From Tardiphaga sp052076105 (lineage in GTDB: Bacteria; Pseudomonadota; Alphaproteobacteria; Rhizobiales; Xanthobacteraceae), in NCBI RefSeq assembly GCF_052076105.1, contig NZ_CP197245.1, positions 5,580,001 through 5,644,000 on the forward strand: 64,000 bases of DNA. Direction: 5' to 3'. Shown here piece after piece: positions 7,923-17,513 of this stretch. The notes under the pieces were generated by a model. The model saw only the letters and a list, made by a program, of their open reading frames with translations, had not been told where the DNA came from and did no database searches. A program made the position numbers and the translations under genes. Within the stretch, counting starts at the first letter, position 1, and each line of letters begins with the position of its first letter.

Positions 7923-9404
7923 ATGCGCCGATGGATCAAACTGCTTCGAACGGCCGCGCTGATTGTCATCGCGGCCGTTCTGCTGCTTGCGGGCATCGTG
8001 CTCGTCAACACCTTCAGCCATGGATCGCGGCAGCTTCAGGTGACCGCAGCGGCGAAAGCGCCCGTCGATGAGCAGGCGGTGGCGCAGAGACTTGCGGAAG
8101 CAATTCGCTTCCAGACCATCTCCAATTTCCTCAATCCCGATCAGGCTGCCGAACCGCTGCGCGCCATGCAGGCGCATCTGGTGGCAAGCTTTCCGGCTTT
8201 CCATGATCAGGCGAAGCGCGAGATCGTCGGCAACTACAGCCTGCTCTACATATGGGAAGGCAGCGATCCCGGCTTGAAGCCGATTGCGCTGCTGGCGCAT
8301 CAGGATGTCGTGCCCATTGCGCCGGGCACCGAGAAGGACTGGCAACAACCGCCGTTCAAGGGCGTCGTCGCGGATGGCTTCATCTGGGGCCGCGGGTCGT
8401 GGGACGACAAGGGCAATCTGTACGCGATCCTCGAAGCCGCCGAGGCGATGGCGAAGCAGGGTTATAAGCCGAAACGCACCATCTATTTCGCCTTCGGCCA
8501 CGACGAGGAAGTATCCGGCACCCGCGGCGCAAAGGCGATTGCGGCACTCTTGAAATCGCGCGGTGTGAAGCTCGACTTTGTGCTCGATGAAGGTCTGCTG
8601 ATCACCGAGGGGATTCTCAAGGGTCTCGACAAGCCAATGGCGCTGATTGGCGTGGCCGAGAAGGGCTATGCAACGCTGGTGCTGACCGCGCATGGTACGC
8701 CCGGTCATTCGTCGATGCCGCCGCGCGAGACGGCCATCGGCATGATGAGCGCGGCACTGGCGCAGCTCGAAAACAAGCGACTGCCGATGCAGATCCGCGG
8801 CACCGTCGGCGAGATGTTCGACACGATCGCGCCGGAGATGAGCGGCTTCAACCGCGTGGTACTGTCCAATCTGTGGCTGTTCAAGCCGCTGTTGCTGCGC
8901 GAATTCGAGAAGAGTGGCCCGACCGAGGCAACGGTGCGCACCACCACGGCGCTGACGATCTTCAAGGCCGGCGAGCAGGACAATGTGCTGCCGGGCAATG
9001 CCGAGGCCACGGTGAACTTCCGGCTATTGCCCGGCGATACCCAGGCCAGCGTCACCGAGCATGTGCGCAGCGCGGTCAGCAACGACAGGATTTCGATCGC
9101 ACCATTCCCCGGCAATACCGATCCGCCCCCGGTGACCGGTACGGCGAGCCCGTCCTATCGCGCGCTCAACCAGACCATCCGCGAGATTTTCCCGGATGCG
9201 CTGGTGGCGCCGGGCCTGATGGTCGCGGCGACGGATTCGCGGCACTACACCGACGTCACCGACAATATCTTTCGCTTCTCGCCGGTGCGCGCGACATCGG
9301 AAGACCTCAAGCGTTTTCACGGCACCAATGAACGGCTGAGCGTCGCGAATTACGCCGACATGATCCGGTTCTATCAGCGGCTGATCGAGAACACGGCGAA
9401 TTAA
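7923..9404 (+). CDS. M20-family metallopeptidase, membrane-anchored
   Basis: This 493-residue protein has one N-terminal membrane segment (about 10-30) and then a di-zinc M20 catalytic domain. Metal ligands appear as HQD (126-128), RGSWDDKG with Asp161, and HDEEVSG with the catalytic Glu pair 195-196. A dimerisation-domain insertion follows (HGTPGHSSMPP). It resembles carboxypeptidase S-type M20 proteins, which cleave dipeptides or acyl-amino acids. The anchor suggests periplasmic action. Its TAA stop overlaps the stop of the convergent folD within a shared TTAA. Confidence 0.9.
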   Translation: MRRWIKLLRTAALIVIAAVLLLAGIVLVNTFSHGSRQLQVTAAAKAPVDEQAVAQRLAEAIRFQTISNFLNPDQAAEPLRAMQAHLVASFPAFHDQAKREIVGNYSLLYIWEGSDPGLKPIALLAHQDVVPIAPGTEKDWQQPPFKGVVADGFIWGRGSWDDKGNLYAILEAAEAMAKQGYKPKRTIYFAFGHDEEVSGTRGAKAIAALLKSRGVKLDFVLDEGLLITEGILKGLDKPMALIGVAEKGYATLVLTAHGTPGHSSMPPRETAIGMMSAALAQLENKRLPMQIRGTVGEMFDTIAPEMSGFNRVVLSNLWLFKPLLLREFEKSGPTEATVRTTTALTIFKAGEQDNVLPGNAEATVNFRLLPGDTQASVTEHVRSAVSNDRISIAPFPGNTDPPPVTGTASPSYRALNQTIREIFPDALVAPGLMVAATDSRHYTDVTDNIFRFSPVRATSEDLKRFHGTNERLSVANYADMIRFYQRLIENTAN

Positions 9405-10285
9405 ACTGCAGGCGCCGGCAGCTTGTGAATCGCACAGGCCGCGCGCAGCGTGTTCACCAGCAGGCAGGCGACTGTCATCTGACCGACGCCGCCGGGGACA
9501 GGGGTGATCGCGCCGGCGGTCTTCAGCGCTTCCTGATAGGCCACATCACCGACGAGGCGCGTCTTGCCTTCCGCGCCGGGCAGGCGATTGATGCCGACAT
9601 CGATGACGGTGGCGCCAGGCTTGATCCAGTCGCCGCGCACCATTTCAGGGCGGCCGACGGCGGCATAGACGAGATCCGCCTGCGCGCAGAGCTTGGCAAG
9701 ATCGCGCGACTTCGAATGCGCGATGGTCACGGTGGCGTTTTCATTGAGCAGCAGTTGCACCAGCGGCCGGCCGACCAGATTGGAACGGCCGATCACGATG
9801 GCATTCATGCCTTCGAGTGATTTGTGCACGCTCTTGGTCAGGATGATGCAGCCGAGCGGCGTGCAGGGCGACAAAGCGGGCATGCCGCTGGCAAGACGTC
9901 CGGCATTGGTCGGGTGCAGGCCATCGACGTCCTTGGCGGGATCGATGGCGTTGACGACAGCGTCGGTGTCGAACCCCTTCGGCAGCGGCAACTGCACGAG
10001 AATGCCATGGACGGTGGGGTCGGCGTTGAGCTTCTGCACCAGCGCGATCAGATCGGCCTGGGCCACATCGGCCGGCAGCTTGTGCTCGAAGGAGGCCATG
10101 CCGGCTTCCTGGGTCTGCTTGTGCTTGCTGCGGACATAGACTTCGCTGGCGGGATCGCTGCCGACCAGCACCACGGCGAGGCCTGGTGTCACGCCATGTT
10201 CGGCTTTGACGCGCGCGACTTCAGTTGCGACGCGGTCACGCAATTCGGCGGCAATGATCTTTCCATCGATGATGCTGGCGGTCAT
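9401..10285 (-). CDS. folD: Bifunctional methylenetetrahydrofolate dehydrogenase/cyclohydrolase FolD
   Basis: This 294-residue cytosolic enzyme interconverts 5,10-methylene-THF and 10-formyl-THF with NADP. Signatures are YVRSKHKQTQEAGM with the catalytic Lys, VQLPLPKGFD, the NADP loop GRSNLVGRPLVQLL, and the terminal PGGVGQMTVACL. It is the last gene of yggT-yggU-folD, and its ATG overlaps the upstream stop (ATGA), implying translational coupling. Confidence 0.97.
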   Translation of the reverse strand: MTASIIDGKIIAAELRDRVATEVARVKAEHGVTPGLAVVLVGSDPASEVYVRSKHKQTQEAGMASFEHKLPADVAQADLIALVQKLNADPTVHGILVQLPLPKGFDTDAVVNAIDPAKDVDGLHPTNAGRLASGMPALSPCTPLGCIILTKSVHKSLEGMNAIVIGRSNLVGRPLVQLLLNENATVTIAHSKSRDLAKLCAQADLVYAAVGRPEMVRGDWIKPGATVIDVGINRLPGAEGKTRLVGDVAYQEALKTAGAITPVPGGVGQMTVACLLVNTLRAACAIHKLPAPAV

Positions 10286-10629
10286 GTGTCGCTCCTGTCG
10301 TCTGTGTCGTCGGGCATTGCGGCAGTGATGCTGCGCAGCATCGCGCCCAGTTTCGTCGGGTCGCCATCGACCGCGATCTGTTTCACACGGGATGTGGTGC
10401 CGGACAGCACGCGCACATCGCGCTTGGGTACGCCGAGCCGCTTGGCAAGCAATTCGGTCACGGCGCGGTTGGCTTCGCCGCCCTCGGCGATCGCGCGAAC
10501 CCGCACCTTCATCACCGGGCGGCCATTGGCCATGGTTTCAATCCCATCGATGTCGTCCCGGCCGCCGCGCGGCGTTACGCGAACGGCGATGCTGACACCG
10601 TCAGTCGCGAAGCGCCAGGGATCCGCCAC
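10282..10629 (-). CDS. DUF167/YggU family protein
   Basis: This 115-residue protein matches the YggU family, with the typical core RVTPRGGRDDIDGI, KVRVRAIAEGGEANRAV and KRDVRVLSGTTSRVK. The family is widespread and structurally known, but its function is not established. The likely start is a GTG at 10629, 15 bp downstream of the yggT stop, and its stop overlaps the folD ATG. The YggT-YggU neighbour pairing is recurrent in bacteria. Confidence 0.9.
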   Translation of the reverse strand: MADPWRFATDGVSIAVRVTPRGGRDDIDGIETMANGRPVMKVRVRAIAEGGEANRAVTELLAKRLGVPKRDVRVLSGTTSRVKQIAVDGDPTKLGAMLRSITAAMPDDTDDRSDT

Positions 10630-10644
10630 GAACCCGGGGGCCGA

Positions 10645-10935
10645 TCAGAAGACGCTGGGATAGATGTAGTAGGTGATCACCCGCTGCAGGAACATGATGA
10701 TCAGGATCAGGATGATCGGCGAGATATCGAGGCCACCGAGGCTCGGCAGCATCCTGCGGATCGGCGCCAGCACGGGCTCGGTAATCCGGAACAGGAATTC
10801 GGCGATCGCGGAGACGAACTGGTTGCGGGTGTTGACAACGTTGAAAGCGATCAGCCAGGACAGGATCGCCGAGGCGATCAGCAGCCAGACATAGAGATCG
10901 AGAATGATCAGCACGATATCGAGAACGGCGCGCAT
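10645..10935 (-). CDS. YggT family membrane protein
   Basis: This 96-residue protein has two hydrophobic segments (about 4-30 and 70-92) around the family motif FRITEPVLAPIRRMLPSLGGLDISPI. YggT proteins are inner-membrane proteins of poorly defined role, linked in other bacteria to osmotic tolerance and, in plants, to cytochrome assembly. The ATG at 10935 is chosen because the upstream part of the frame runs through unrelated sequence and the tRNA gene. It is the first gene of the operon with yggU and folD. Confidence 0.92.
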   Translation of the reverse strand: MRAVLDIVLIILDLYVWLLIASAILSWLIAFNVVNTRNQFVSAIAEFLFRITEPVLAPIRRMLPSLGGLDISPIILILIIMFLQRVITYYIYPSVF

Positions 10936-11130
10936 GGCGGGGATGGCTCGCGGGTTAGGTCGCGGATTCGACTGTCCGCTAAATATCGGTTCAGCCCCCC
11001 TCAAACAAGGGAAGTTCCGGGCGAAAAGTGCCGGAAAACCGCGCTTTTGCGACGTTCTTGACTTGCCGTTAACGGGGATTGTAAATGGCGCCGATTGCTG
11101 ACCGGATCGCATGCGCGACCGGTTCGTATC

Positions 11131-11206
<76 letters not shown>

Positions 11207-11319
11207 TCCTTCGCTTGCTTCGCAAGGTCTGGCTCGGCCAGCGACGCTCCCAACCATACAAAGCGAATTAAACGAAGAATATCTCGCCGAAGCCCGCACA
11301 GGGCCCGGGCGAACCGGGT

Positions 11320-12099
11320 TCACACCCGTCTCAACTGCAACCTTGCCACCGCCCCCGCGATGAAGCCGCGCGGAAACAGCCGCAGCAGCAGTGGCACGAT
11401 CTTGATGCCGAGGCCGGGGAAAACCGTGCGCTTGTTGGCCATCAGGCCCTGATAGCCCAGCAGGGCGACGTCGGCCGCCGAGACATTGAGGATCGCCGAA
11501 TCGAGGCCCGGCGTGAATCCGGCGCGTGCCTGGAATTCCGAAGGCACCGGCCCGGGGCACAATGCAGTCACGCGCACACCCTTGGAGCCAAGCTCCTGGC
11601 GCAGTGCTTCGGTGAAGGACAACACATAGGCCTTGCTGGCATAGTACACGGCCATTCCGGGACCCGGCAAAAAACCCGCGATCGAGCTGAGATTGAGAAT
11701 GCCGCCCTTGTTGCGGATCAGGCTGTCGGAAAAACGCAGCGAGAGATCCGTCAGTGCGCGAACATTGACCTCGATGATGCCGAGTTGCCTGTCGCGGTCC
11801 ATCTCGATCGCGCGACCGAACATGCCGAAGCCGGCATTGTTGACCACATACTCGACCTCGACATCGGCGGCAGCGAGTGCGGCGGCGATCTGGGCGCAGG
11901 CGTCGCGCTGTTCGAGATCGCAGGGAATGATAATGGGCGCAGCACCGCCTGCTGCCGTGATTTCAGCGGCCAGCGCATTCAGACGCTCGGCACGGCGCGC
12001 AACCAGAGCGACGCGATGCTTGTTCGCAGCGAAGATGCGGGCGAGTTCGGCGCCAATTCCGGCCGAGGCCCCGGTTATCAACGTCACGCGCTCAGTCAC
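11320..12099 (-). CDS. Short-chain dehydrogenase/reductase
   Basis: This 259-residue NAD(P)-dependent SDR has the cofactor loop TGASAGIGAE (9-18), NNAGFG, the catalytic Ser in LNLSSIAGF, and the YxxxK pair in YYASKAYVLSF. The Arg-Arg pair after the second strand (LVARRAERL) favours NADP(H). The GTG at 12099 is chosen because homology starts there and AAGAG lies upstream; an ATG at 12141 would add 14 unlikely residues. It resembles DltE/YqjQ-like oxidoreductases; substrate is unknown. No operon partners are adjacent. Confidence 0.88.
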   Translation of the reverse strand: MTERVTLITGASAGIGAELARIFAANKHRVALVARRAERLNALAAEITAAGGAAPIIIPCDLEQRDACAQIAAALAAADVEVEYVVNNAGFGMFGRAIEMDRDRQLGIIEVNVRALTDLSLRFSDSLIRNKGGILNLSSIAGFLPGPGMAVYYASKAYVLSFTEALRQELGSKGVRVTALCPGPVPSEFQARAGFTPGLDSAILNVSAADVALLGYQGLMANKRTVFPGLGIKIVPLLLRLFPRGFIAGAVARLQLRRV

Positions 12100-12310
12100 A
12101 ATAAGGTACTCTTGAAATACGTGGGGACGATTTGCATGCATCTACAGGCGTAATAGGGATACCCGTGATGTGCAAGCCGGAATGACCACCGGAATACCGC
12201 GTGGCCTTCGGTTCCCGAATGCGTAGCAGTGGCATGAATTATCGGGGACCGCGCATTAAACTTTGGTTATGCGTCGTGGTGCTGTCATTTGCCGGTCAGG
12301 CTGCGCCTGC

Positions 12311-12790
12311 CTAGACAGTCGTGTCCGTTGTGGCTGTGCCGCCCGCCACGCGTCGCTTGAGCTCCATCCGGTCACGTGATGAAACGGCGAGCAGGTCGGC
12401 TGCGCGCCAGACCACATTTTCCTCGAACTCACTGACGCGGCCGTCAGCATAGACCAGCTGCCACATCATCTCGACCAGACGGACACGACCGGGCTCATCG
12501 ACCACGCGCATGATGACGCTCGTAAAGTGATAGAGGTCGACGGCCTCGCCTTCGACGAGCGTGGCAGCCGAGATGAGCCTGTCAGCCGTGCCGGGATCGA
12601 GCTCGAAACGCGACTCGATCAGGCTGTGCAACTTGGCTTTCTCGATCGCGGAGGGCGCGCCGTCCAGCGAGATGACGTGAAGCATCAGTGCCGTGGCGGC
12701 AAGACGGAAACCGGTATCGTCGAATGCTTGATGTTCGTGCGCATCGGGAGACACCACATCGGCAATGAATTGGCGCAGTTTTTCCAGCAT
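12311..12790 (-). CDS. TerB-family protein
   Basis: This 159-residue all-helical protein matches the TerB/tellurite-resistance-like family. The repeated acidic helix pattern is visible as ALMLHVISLDGAPSAIEKAK and QLVYADGRVSEFEENVV, with D-G-x-S/A-x-x-E metal-binding-like motifs. Stand-alone TerB proteins are common in this lineage and do not by themselves imply tellurite resistance. The ATG at 12790 is the natural start. Flanking intergenic stretches of about 150-210 bp show nothing else. Confidence 0.82.
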   Translation of the reverse strand: MLEKLRQFIADVVSPDAHEHQAFDDTGFRLAATALMLHVISLDGAPSAIEKAKLHSLIESRFELDPGTADRLISAATLVEGEAVDLYHFTSVIMRVVDEPGRVRLVEMMWQLVYADGRVSEFEENVVWRAADLLAVSSRDRMELKRRVAGGTATTDTTV

Positions 12791-12947
12791 TATTCTTTGA
12801 ACCAGATGATCGAGCGGGCTGCCATGTGGCGAAAGCGCTCGTGCTTTGTGACGCGAAAATGGAACGCGTGCAATGCGGCCGGGTTCCCGAAGCGCTGATG
12901 ACAGTTAAGTAACAATTGAGACGATCGGCCGTTTACCCGATCTTCTG

Positions 12948-14357
12948 TCACGGGATCTCATAGACCACGACCTTGTCGGCGATACCGCGCAAGGCCGCAT
13001 GCTTCTGGATTGGCGTGATTTCAGCCTTCTGCAGGATGGCTTCCACTGCCTGCGCCGATATCACTGGGCTGGTGACGTGGATCGCCTGCGAGGTCGACAG
13101 GCCCTGCACCCTGGCAGCGATATTGACGGTCTGGCCAAAGTAATCCTGCCGCTCGTTCAGCATCACAGCAAGGCAGGGTCCCTCATGGATACCGATTTTG
13201 ACCACGAGGTCTTTGGTGCCGCGTTCCTCGTTCAGTCGCTCCATCGCGGCGCGCATGCGCAGACCCGCAGCCAGCGCCTGTTCGGGCCGCGTAAAGGTCG
13301 CCATAACGGCATCCCCGATGGTCTTCACGACGGCACCGGCTTCCGACGCAATGATCTCCAGCAGCGCGTGGAAATGCGCGCGCACCAGATCGAAGGCTGC
13401 GAGATCGCCGACGCGCTCGTACAGGGCGGTCGAGCCCTTGAGGTCAGTGAACAGGAAGGTCAGCGAGGTAATCTTCAGGCGCTGATCGATATTGAGGTTG
13501 TCGGCCTTGTAGACATCGCGAAAGGTCTGGTTGGTGAGTATCCGCTTGGCCGTAAGGAACGGCTTGCGCTTGCCGATCAGGTGGTGGAGGCCCTCGGCCG
13601 CGACAAATACCGACGGCAGCACGCGCACCTCGGTCTGGTTTTCGAGGGACAACCGCAGCGGTCCGGGTTGCAGTGTGATGGTGCCGGTCGGTGTATGCTG
13701 CCGGTTGTAGATCAGCGACAAATGCTGTCGTTCCTTGGTCGGCTCGCCCTGCACGTCGATGAACTGCGCGGCATGGGTTACCGGCTCGAACACGATGACG
13801 AACTCCGCTGGCAAGTGCAGCGACATCACCGCTTTTTCATGTGCCGGCAACTCCATTGCGTCCAGCGTCACCTCATCGGTGAGTGACGCAAACGATTCCT
13901 GGTTGAGATCGACGCCGGAGCTCCAGAACACCTGCTTGAAATATTCCCAGAGCGGCAGCGTATTGGGGTCGTGTGCAGCGATGTGCCGGACCCGCGGCGC
14001 AACCGTGAACGCCACCTCGACCTGCTCGTCAACCGACGCTTCATAGCCGCAGGCGCAGAGCCCGCAATGGTAGTCGTCGTGACGCAGCGATTTCAGCGTG
14101 CTGTGGGCGTCGAGGACGCCGCTGCAGCCCGGGCACAGCACATTCCAGGTCAGGTCGAATAGGCCGAGGCGGGAGGCATGCAGGAAGCCGGAAATGACGC
14201 GCTCTTCGTTCAGGCCGCGGCGGGCCGCAAAATCCAGCACATTGATACGATTGAGTTCGTGGTCCTCGCCATCGCGGATCAGCTGCGCAATCGCATCCGC
14301 CACGGCGGGATCGATCGTCTGGTTCAATGTCGCGAATTGTGCCTGAACATCACTCAT
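12948..14357 (-). CDS. Class III adenylate/guanylate cyclase with zinc-ribbon DUF5939-like N-domain
   Basis: This 469-residue soluble protein has an N-terminal region with four paired cysteines (CPGC at 75-78 and CGLC at 98-101), consistent with a zinc ribbon. A middle region and a C-terminal class III cyclase domain (about 295-440) follow. The two metal-binding aspartates are present in FTDLKGST (Asp305) and TIGDAVMATF (Asp349), so it should be active. Product identity, cAMP or cGMP, cannot be read with certainty. The N-domain probably senses a signal. No transmembrane segment is visible. Confidence 0.88.
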   Translation of the reverse strand: MSDVQAQFATLNQTIDPAVADAIAQLIRDGEDHELNRINVLDFAARRGLNEERVISGFLHASRLGLFDLTWNVLCPGCSGVLDAHSTLKSLRHDDYHCGLCACGYEASVDEQVEVAFTVAPRVRHIAAHDPNTLPLWEYFKQVFWSSGVDLNQESFASLTDEVTLDAMELPAHEKAVMSLHLPAEFVIVFEPVTHAAQFIDVQGEPTKERQHLSLIYNRQHTPTGTITLQPGPLRLSLENQTEVRVLPSVFVAAEGLHHLIGKRKPFLTAKRILTNQTFRDVYKADNLNIDQRLKITSLTFLFTDLKGSTALYERVGDLAAFDLVRAHFHALLEIIASEAGAVVKTIGDAVMATFTRPEQALAAGLRMRAAMERLNEERGTKDLVVKIGIHEGPCLAVMLNERQDYFGQTVNIAARVQGLSTSQAIHVTSPVISAQAVEAILQKAEITPIQKHAALRGIADKVVVYEIP

Positions 14358-14494
14358 AGCTCGAGTTTAGGCCAAATGGGCGCTGCATCCAAGAAGGCCT
14401 TTGCCGGAGCACTTCAACTTGTCGTTCCGCCTTGCATGCCATGAGCGTGCGGGGTGGCGGGGAAGACGTGAGGGAAGGACGTGTTGAAATAACG

Positions 14495-15880
14495 TCAGCG
14501 TCGCTCAATCCGGAACAGTGGCGAACGATCCGGTTGTGTCGTCACCACGCCGACCGGCATGACAGGTGCTTTATCCGGAAGCTCGACGCGGAACGCGCCG
14601 ATGATTTTCGCCAGCGCCAATGTGGCCTCGACAAGTGCGAAATGCGCGCCGATGCAGACCCGGGCACCGACGCCGAAAGGCAGATAGGCGAAGCGGTCCG
14701 GCGGCGTCGCGCCGGGCATGAAGCGGGACGGCATGAAGGCGTTGGGCTCGTGCCATAATTTCTCGTGCCGATGAAGCAGCCAGGGCGCGATCAGGATCAC
14801 GTCCTTGCTGGCGACAGACTGGCCAGCCAGATGATCAGGGCCTGCGGCGGCGCGCGCGATCAGGAAGGCGGGCGGATAGAGCCGCATGGTTTCGTCGATC
14901 ACCGCGCGGGTGAACTTCAGATGTTCGATATCGAACGTACCGCTCGCACTGGCGGTGCAGGCTTCGGCCGCAACCTGTTCCTGGGTCGCCGGATCGAGTG
15001 TCAACATATACAGTGCCCAGAACAGCGCCGTTGCCGTGGTCTCATGACCAGCGAGGATCATCGTTGCCACCTGATCGCCGAGCTGCACATCGGTGAAGGA
15101 CGCGCCGGTTTCCGGATCGCGCGCAGTCACCATCAGATCGAACAGATCGCGCGGCGCGTCGTCGTTCTTGCCGGCGGCGCGCCGTGCGGCCATCAGTTCG
15201 CCGACGAACTTTGTCCAGCGTCTGCGGAAGAAGGCGCGCGAGATATCCTGCGGCGTTGGCCAGCCCAGCGGAAGCAGCAGATCGAGGAAATGCGGCCGGG
15301 CGAGATTCATGCCGTATTCCATCACGAAGTCGCGCAGCTTCGCGCCATGTTCGGCCATGCCGAACGAGAACATGGTGCGGCCAGCGATCTCCAGCGTCAT
15401 CCGCTGCATGATCTCGCGCAGATTGACCGGCTTGCCTTCAGCACGCTGCAAGTCGGCCAGTGTGTCATCGATGGCCGAGATCATGTGCGGCACCAACGGG
15501 TTGACCGCGCGCGGTGTGAAGGCCGGCGCCAGTGTGCGGCGCTGGTGCTTCCAGGTGCGACCTTCGGCGAGCAGCAGGCCCTCGCCGAGCATTGGCCGCA
15601 GCACACGGAACGCAGCCGGCGTGCGGGTATAGTTCTCGTAATTGTCCACCAGCACATGGCGGATTGCATCGGGATCGTTGAGGATGAAACTGGCGTGGCC
15701 GAAGAAGCGGCCCTTGATGATGTCATCCTCATAGGCGCGCTGGCCCCAGGTCTCGATGGCACTGCGGCGCATTGCGGACATACGCCCCAGCGCACCCATG
15801 TTCTCGGGCGCACGTGGCGGGCTCGGCGGCACCAAGGGCTGTCGTGTAGCGGGAAAGTCGTAGACTTCGGCAATGCTCAC
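14495..15880 (-). CDS. Cytochrome P450
   Basis: This 461-residue P450 shows the I-helix AGHETTATALFW, the K-helix ExxR in ETMRLYPP, and the heme loop FGVGARVCIGAHF with the thiolate Cys409. Bacterial P450s of this soluble type hydroxylate small hydrophobic substrates using ferredoxin electrons. No ferredoxin or reductase gene lies next to it. The start is a GTG at 15880 with GAGG upstream. Substrate is unknown. Confidence 0.95.
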   Translation of the reverse strand: MSIAEVYDFPATRQPLVPPSPPRAPENMGALGRMSAMRRSAIETWGQRAYEDDIIKGRFFGHASFILNDPDAIRHVLVDNYENYTRTPAAFRVLRPMLGEGLLLAEGRTWKHQRRTLAPAFTPRAVNPLVPHMISAIDDTLADLQRAEGKPVNLREIMQRMTLEIAGRTMFSFGMAEHGAKLRDFVMEYGMNLARPHFLDLLLPLGWPTPQDISRAFFRRRWTKFVGELMAARRAAGKNDDAPRDLFDLMVTARDPETGASFTDVQLGDQVATMILAGHETTATALFWALYMLTLDPATQEQVAAEACTASASGTFDIEHLKFTRAVIDETMRLYPPAFLIARAAAGPDHLAGQSVASKDVILIAPWLLHRHEKLWHEPNAFMPSRFMPGATPPDRFAYLPFGVGARVCIGAHFALVEATLALAKIIGAFRVELPDKAPVMPVGVVTTQPDRSPLFRIERR

Positions 15881-15975
15881 GATGGACCTCGCAACCTGGA
15901 ATGTGGCGCTGGGTGTAGCCTCATTATAGCAGTTGCAAATCCGGGCGTCATGAAGGCGACGGGCGGTCTCGTCGG

Positions 15976-17352
15976 CTACTCGGTGAATTCCGCCACCGTG
16001 ATCCGGTTTTCCGACGCCGGCCAGGCGCGCGTCACGATCCGTTCCTGATTGAACAGCGCTGCCACCGGACGTCCGATATCTGTAGCTTGAAGGCGGATAG
16101 TCGAGAGCGAATCCGTGGGCACGCCGGCTTTCACGTCGGTTGGCTCCTTGCCGTCGAGCAGCACGACATCGCGGGGCAATCCGAAATAGCCGCGGACGCG
16201 CGACATCGACACTACGGCGCCGGCATTGGTATCGGCAGGTCCCAGCGCGCGGCCGGCGCGCAGATGCACAACCTCGGACGAGCGGGGGAATGGCGAACGA
16301 TAGGAATGTGTAATCGGTGCGCCGGCCAAGGTCAGCACGATCTCGACAGGCCAGGCCGGGTCGACCTGAACCGGACCCCAGCGGCCATCGGCTGATGTGC
16401 GGGCCGCATGGAGTGCTGCCCCGATCCGTTCGCCAGTGTCAGGCGCGACGCGATACACCTCGACCATGGCGTCCGCGACAGGCCGGTTGGTGGGTACGCC
16501 GCCAGGCATGCCGGTGACGAGACCGCTGATTTTCACCTCATTTTCCGGCGCGATATCGATGCGCGCGGGTTCGCGGCCGGCGATGAATTTGTAGATCTCG
16601 CGGAAGGCGCGAGGGTGAAAGCCCGTCTCGCGATGATCGATGGCGCCGAGGACCAGATTGGTGGCGCCGCGCAGCGCCGGACCATCGGAGGTGACGCCGG
16701 TGGCCACGCCCGGCTTGCCGAGCAGGCGGCCATCGGGCTGCGCATATTTGTCGATGCCATCGCTGCGCAGCGTCAGGAACGCAGTACCCTCTGTCACTTC
16801 GGGGCCTTCGGTGCCATTGAGCCCTTTGAGGAACGGCCCGCTGCCGTTGAATTCGCTGCCGGGACTGTCGGCCCAGTCGAACACGCCGTGATTGGGCGTG
16901 CCGCACAGCACGGCATGGCTGACATCGGCGCCGCCGCCATTCTTGATGTAATTGCGCACCGCATTGCCGCCGCGGGAATTGGCGACGAGCGCCACTTTCG
17001 CAGCGCCCGTGCGCTTTTTCAGTTCCGCGATGGCCTCGCCGAGCTCGCGGCGTTGGTCCTCGGTGGAGGAGCGGCCTTGCTGCGCCACAGCATCGTCCGA
17101 ACGCGCCAGCGGATCGGTGAAATTGAGCGCCATCAGGCTGTTGCGCGGAATGCCATTGGATTCCATGCGCCAGATCTGCGTTATCCAGAGCGCCGCGTGG
17201 TCGCCATTGCCGTGGACGAACAGGATCGGGGGGATGTCGGACCCCGCAGTCGTGCCGGGGGCTGTCTGTGCAACCGCCTCGAAACGGAGCGCATGGACGG
17301 CCAGCGGCAACATCGTGGCGCCTGTGAGAATGGTTCGTCGCGACAGCGCCAT
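15976..17352 (-). CDS. Tat-exported alpha/beta hydrolase (lipase/esterase-like)
   Basis: This 458-residue protein begins with a twin-arginine leader (LSRRTILTG, Arg5-Arg6, then a hydrophobic run to AVAQ). The catalytic domain has the oxyanion-type segment ILFVHGNGDHAALW and the nucleophile elbow ANSRGG with Ser126. The C-terminal 180 residues form a separate beta-rich part (EVKISGLVTGMPGG onward), possibly substrate-binding. It resembles triacylglycerol-lipase-like esterases; substrate is unknown. It is divergent from the MFS gene at 17514. Confidence 0.85.
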   Translation of the reverse strand: MALSRRTILTGATMLPLAVHALRFEAVAQTAPGTTAGSDIPPILFVHGNGDHAALWITQIWRMESNGIPRNSLMALNFTDPLARSDDAVAQQGRSSTEDQRRELGEAIAELKKRTGAAKVALVANSRGGNAVRNYIKNGGGADVSHAVLCGTPNHGVFDWADSPGSEFNGSGPFLKGLNGTEGPEVTEGTAFLTLRSDGIDKYAQPDGRLLGKPGVATGVTSDGPALRGATNLVLGAIDHRETGFHPRAFREIYKFIAGREPARIDIAPENEVKISGLVTGMPGGVPTNRPVADAMVEVYRVAPDTGERIGAALHAARTSADGRWGPVQVDPAWPVEIVLTLAGAPITHSYRSPFPRSSEVVHLRAGRALGPADTNAGAVVSMSRVRGYFGLPRDVVLLDGKEPTDVKAGVPTDSLSTIRLQATDIGRPVAALFNQERIVTRAWPASENRITVAEFTE

Positions 17353-17513
17353 GGCTGGTCTCCCTTATCTGCGCACCTCCGGCTCTTGCCTCCGTGATAG
17401 CGGAGCAGGCACTGGACAGACAACGCGTTTCGCAGGCATCACCTTGGATATGCCCGCGGGGAATCAGGTCCCGCATGGCCCTGCAGTCGCGATCTGCAGC
17501 AGACGACGGGACG

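Noticed and set aside
7803..8708. Frame antisense to ppa and the M20 peptidase
   Set aside because: It overlaps two confident genes and has no family signature.
14765..16048. Long frame antisense to the P450 gene
   Set aside because: The P450 on the other strand has all catalytic motifs; this frame has none and is rich in His/Arg/Gln as expected for a shadow.
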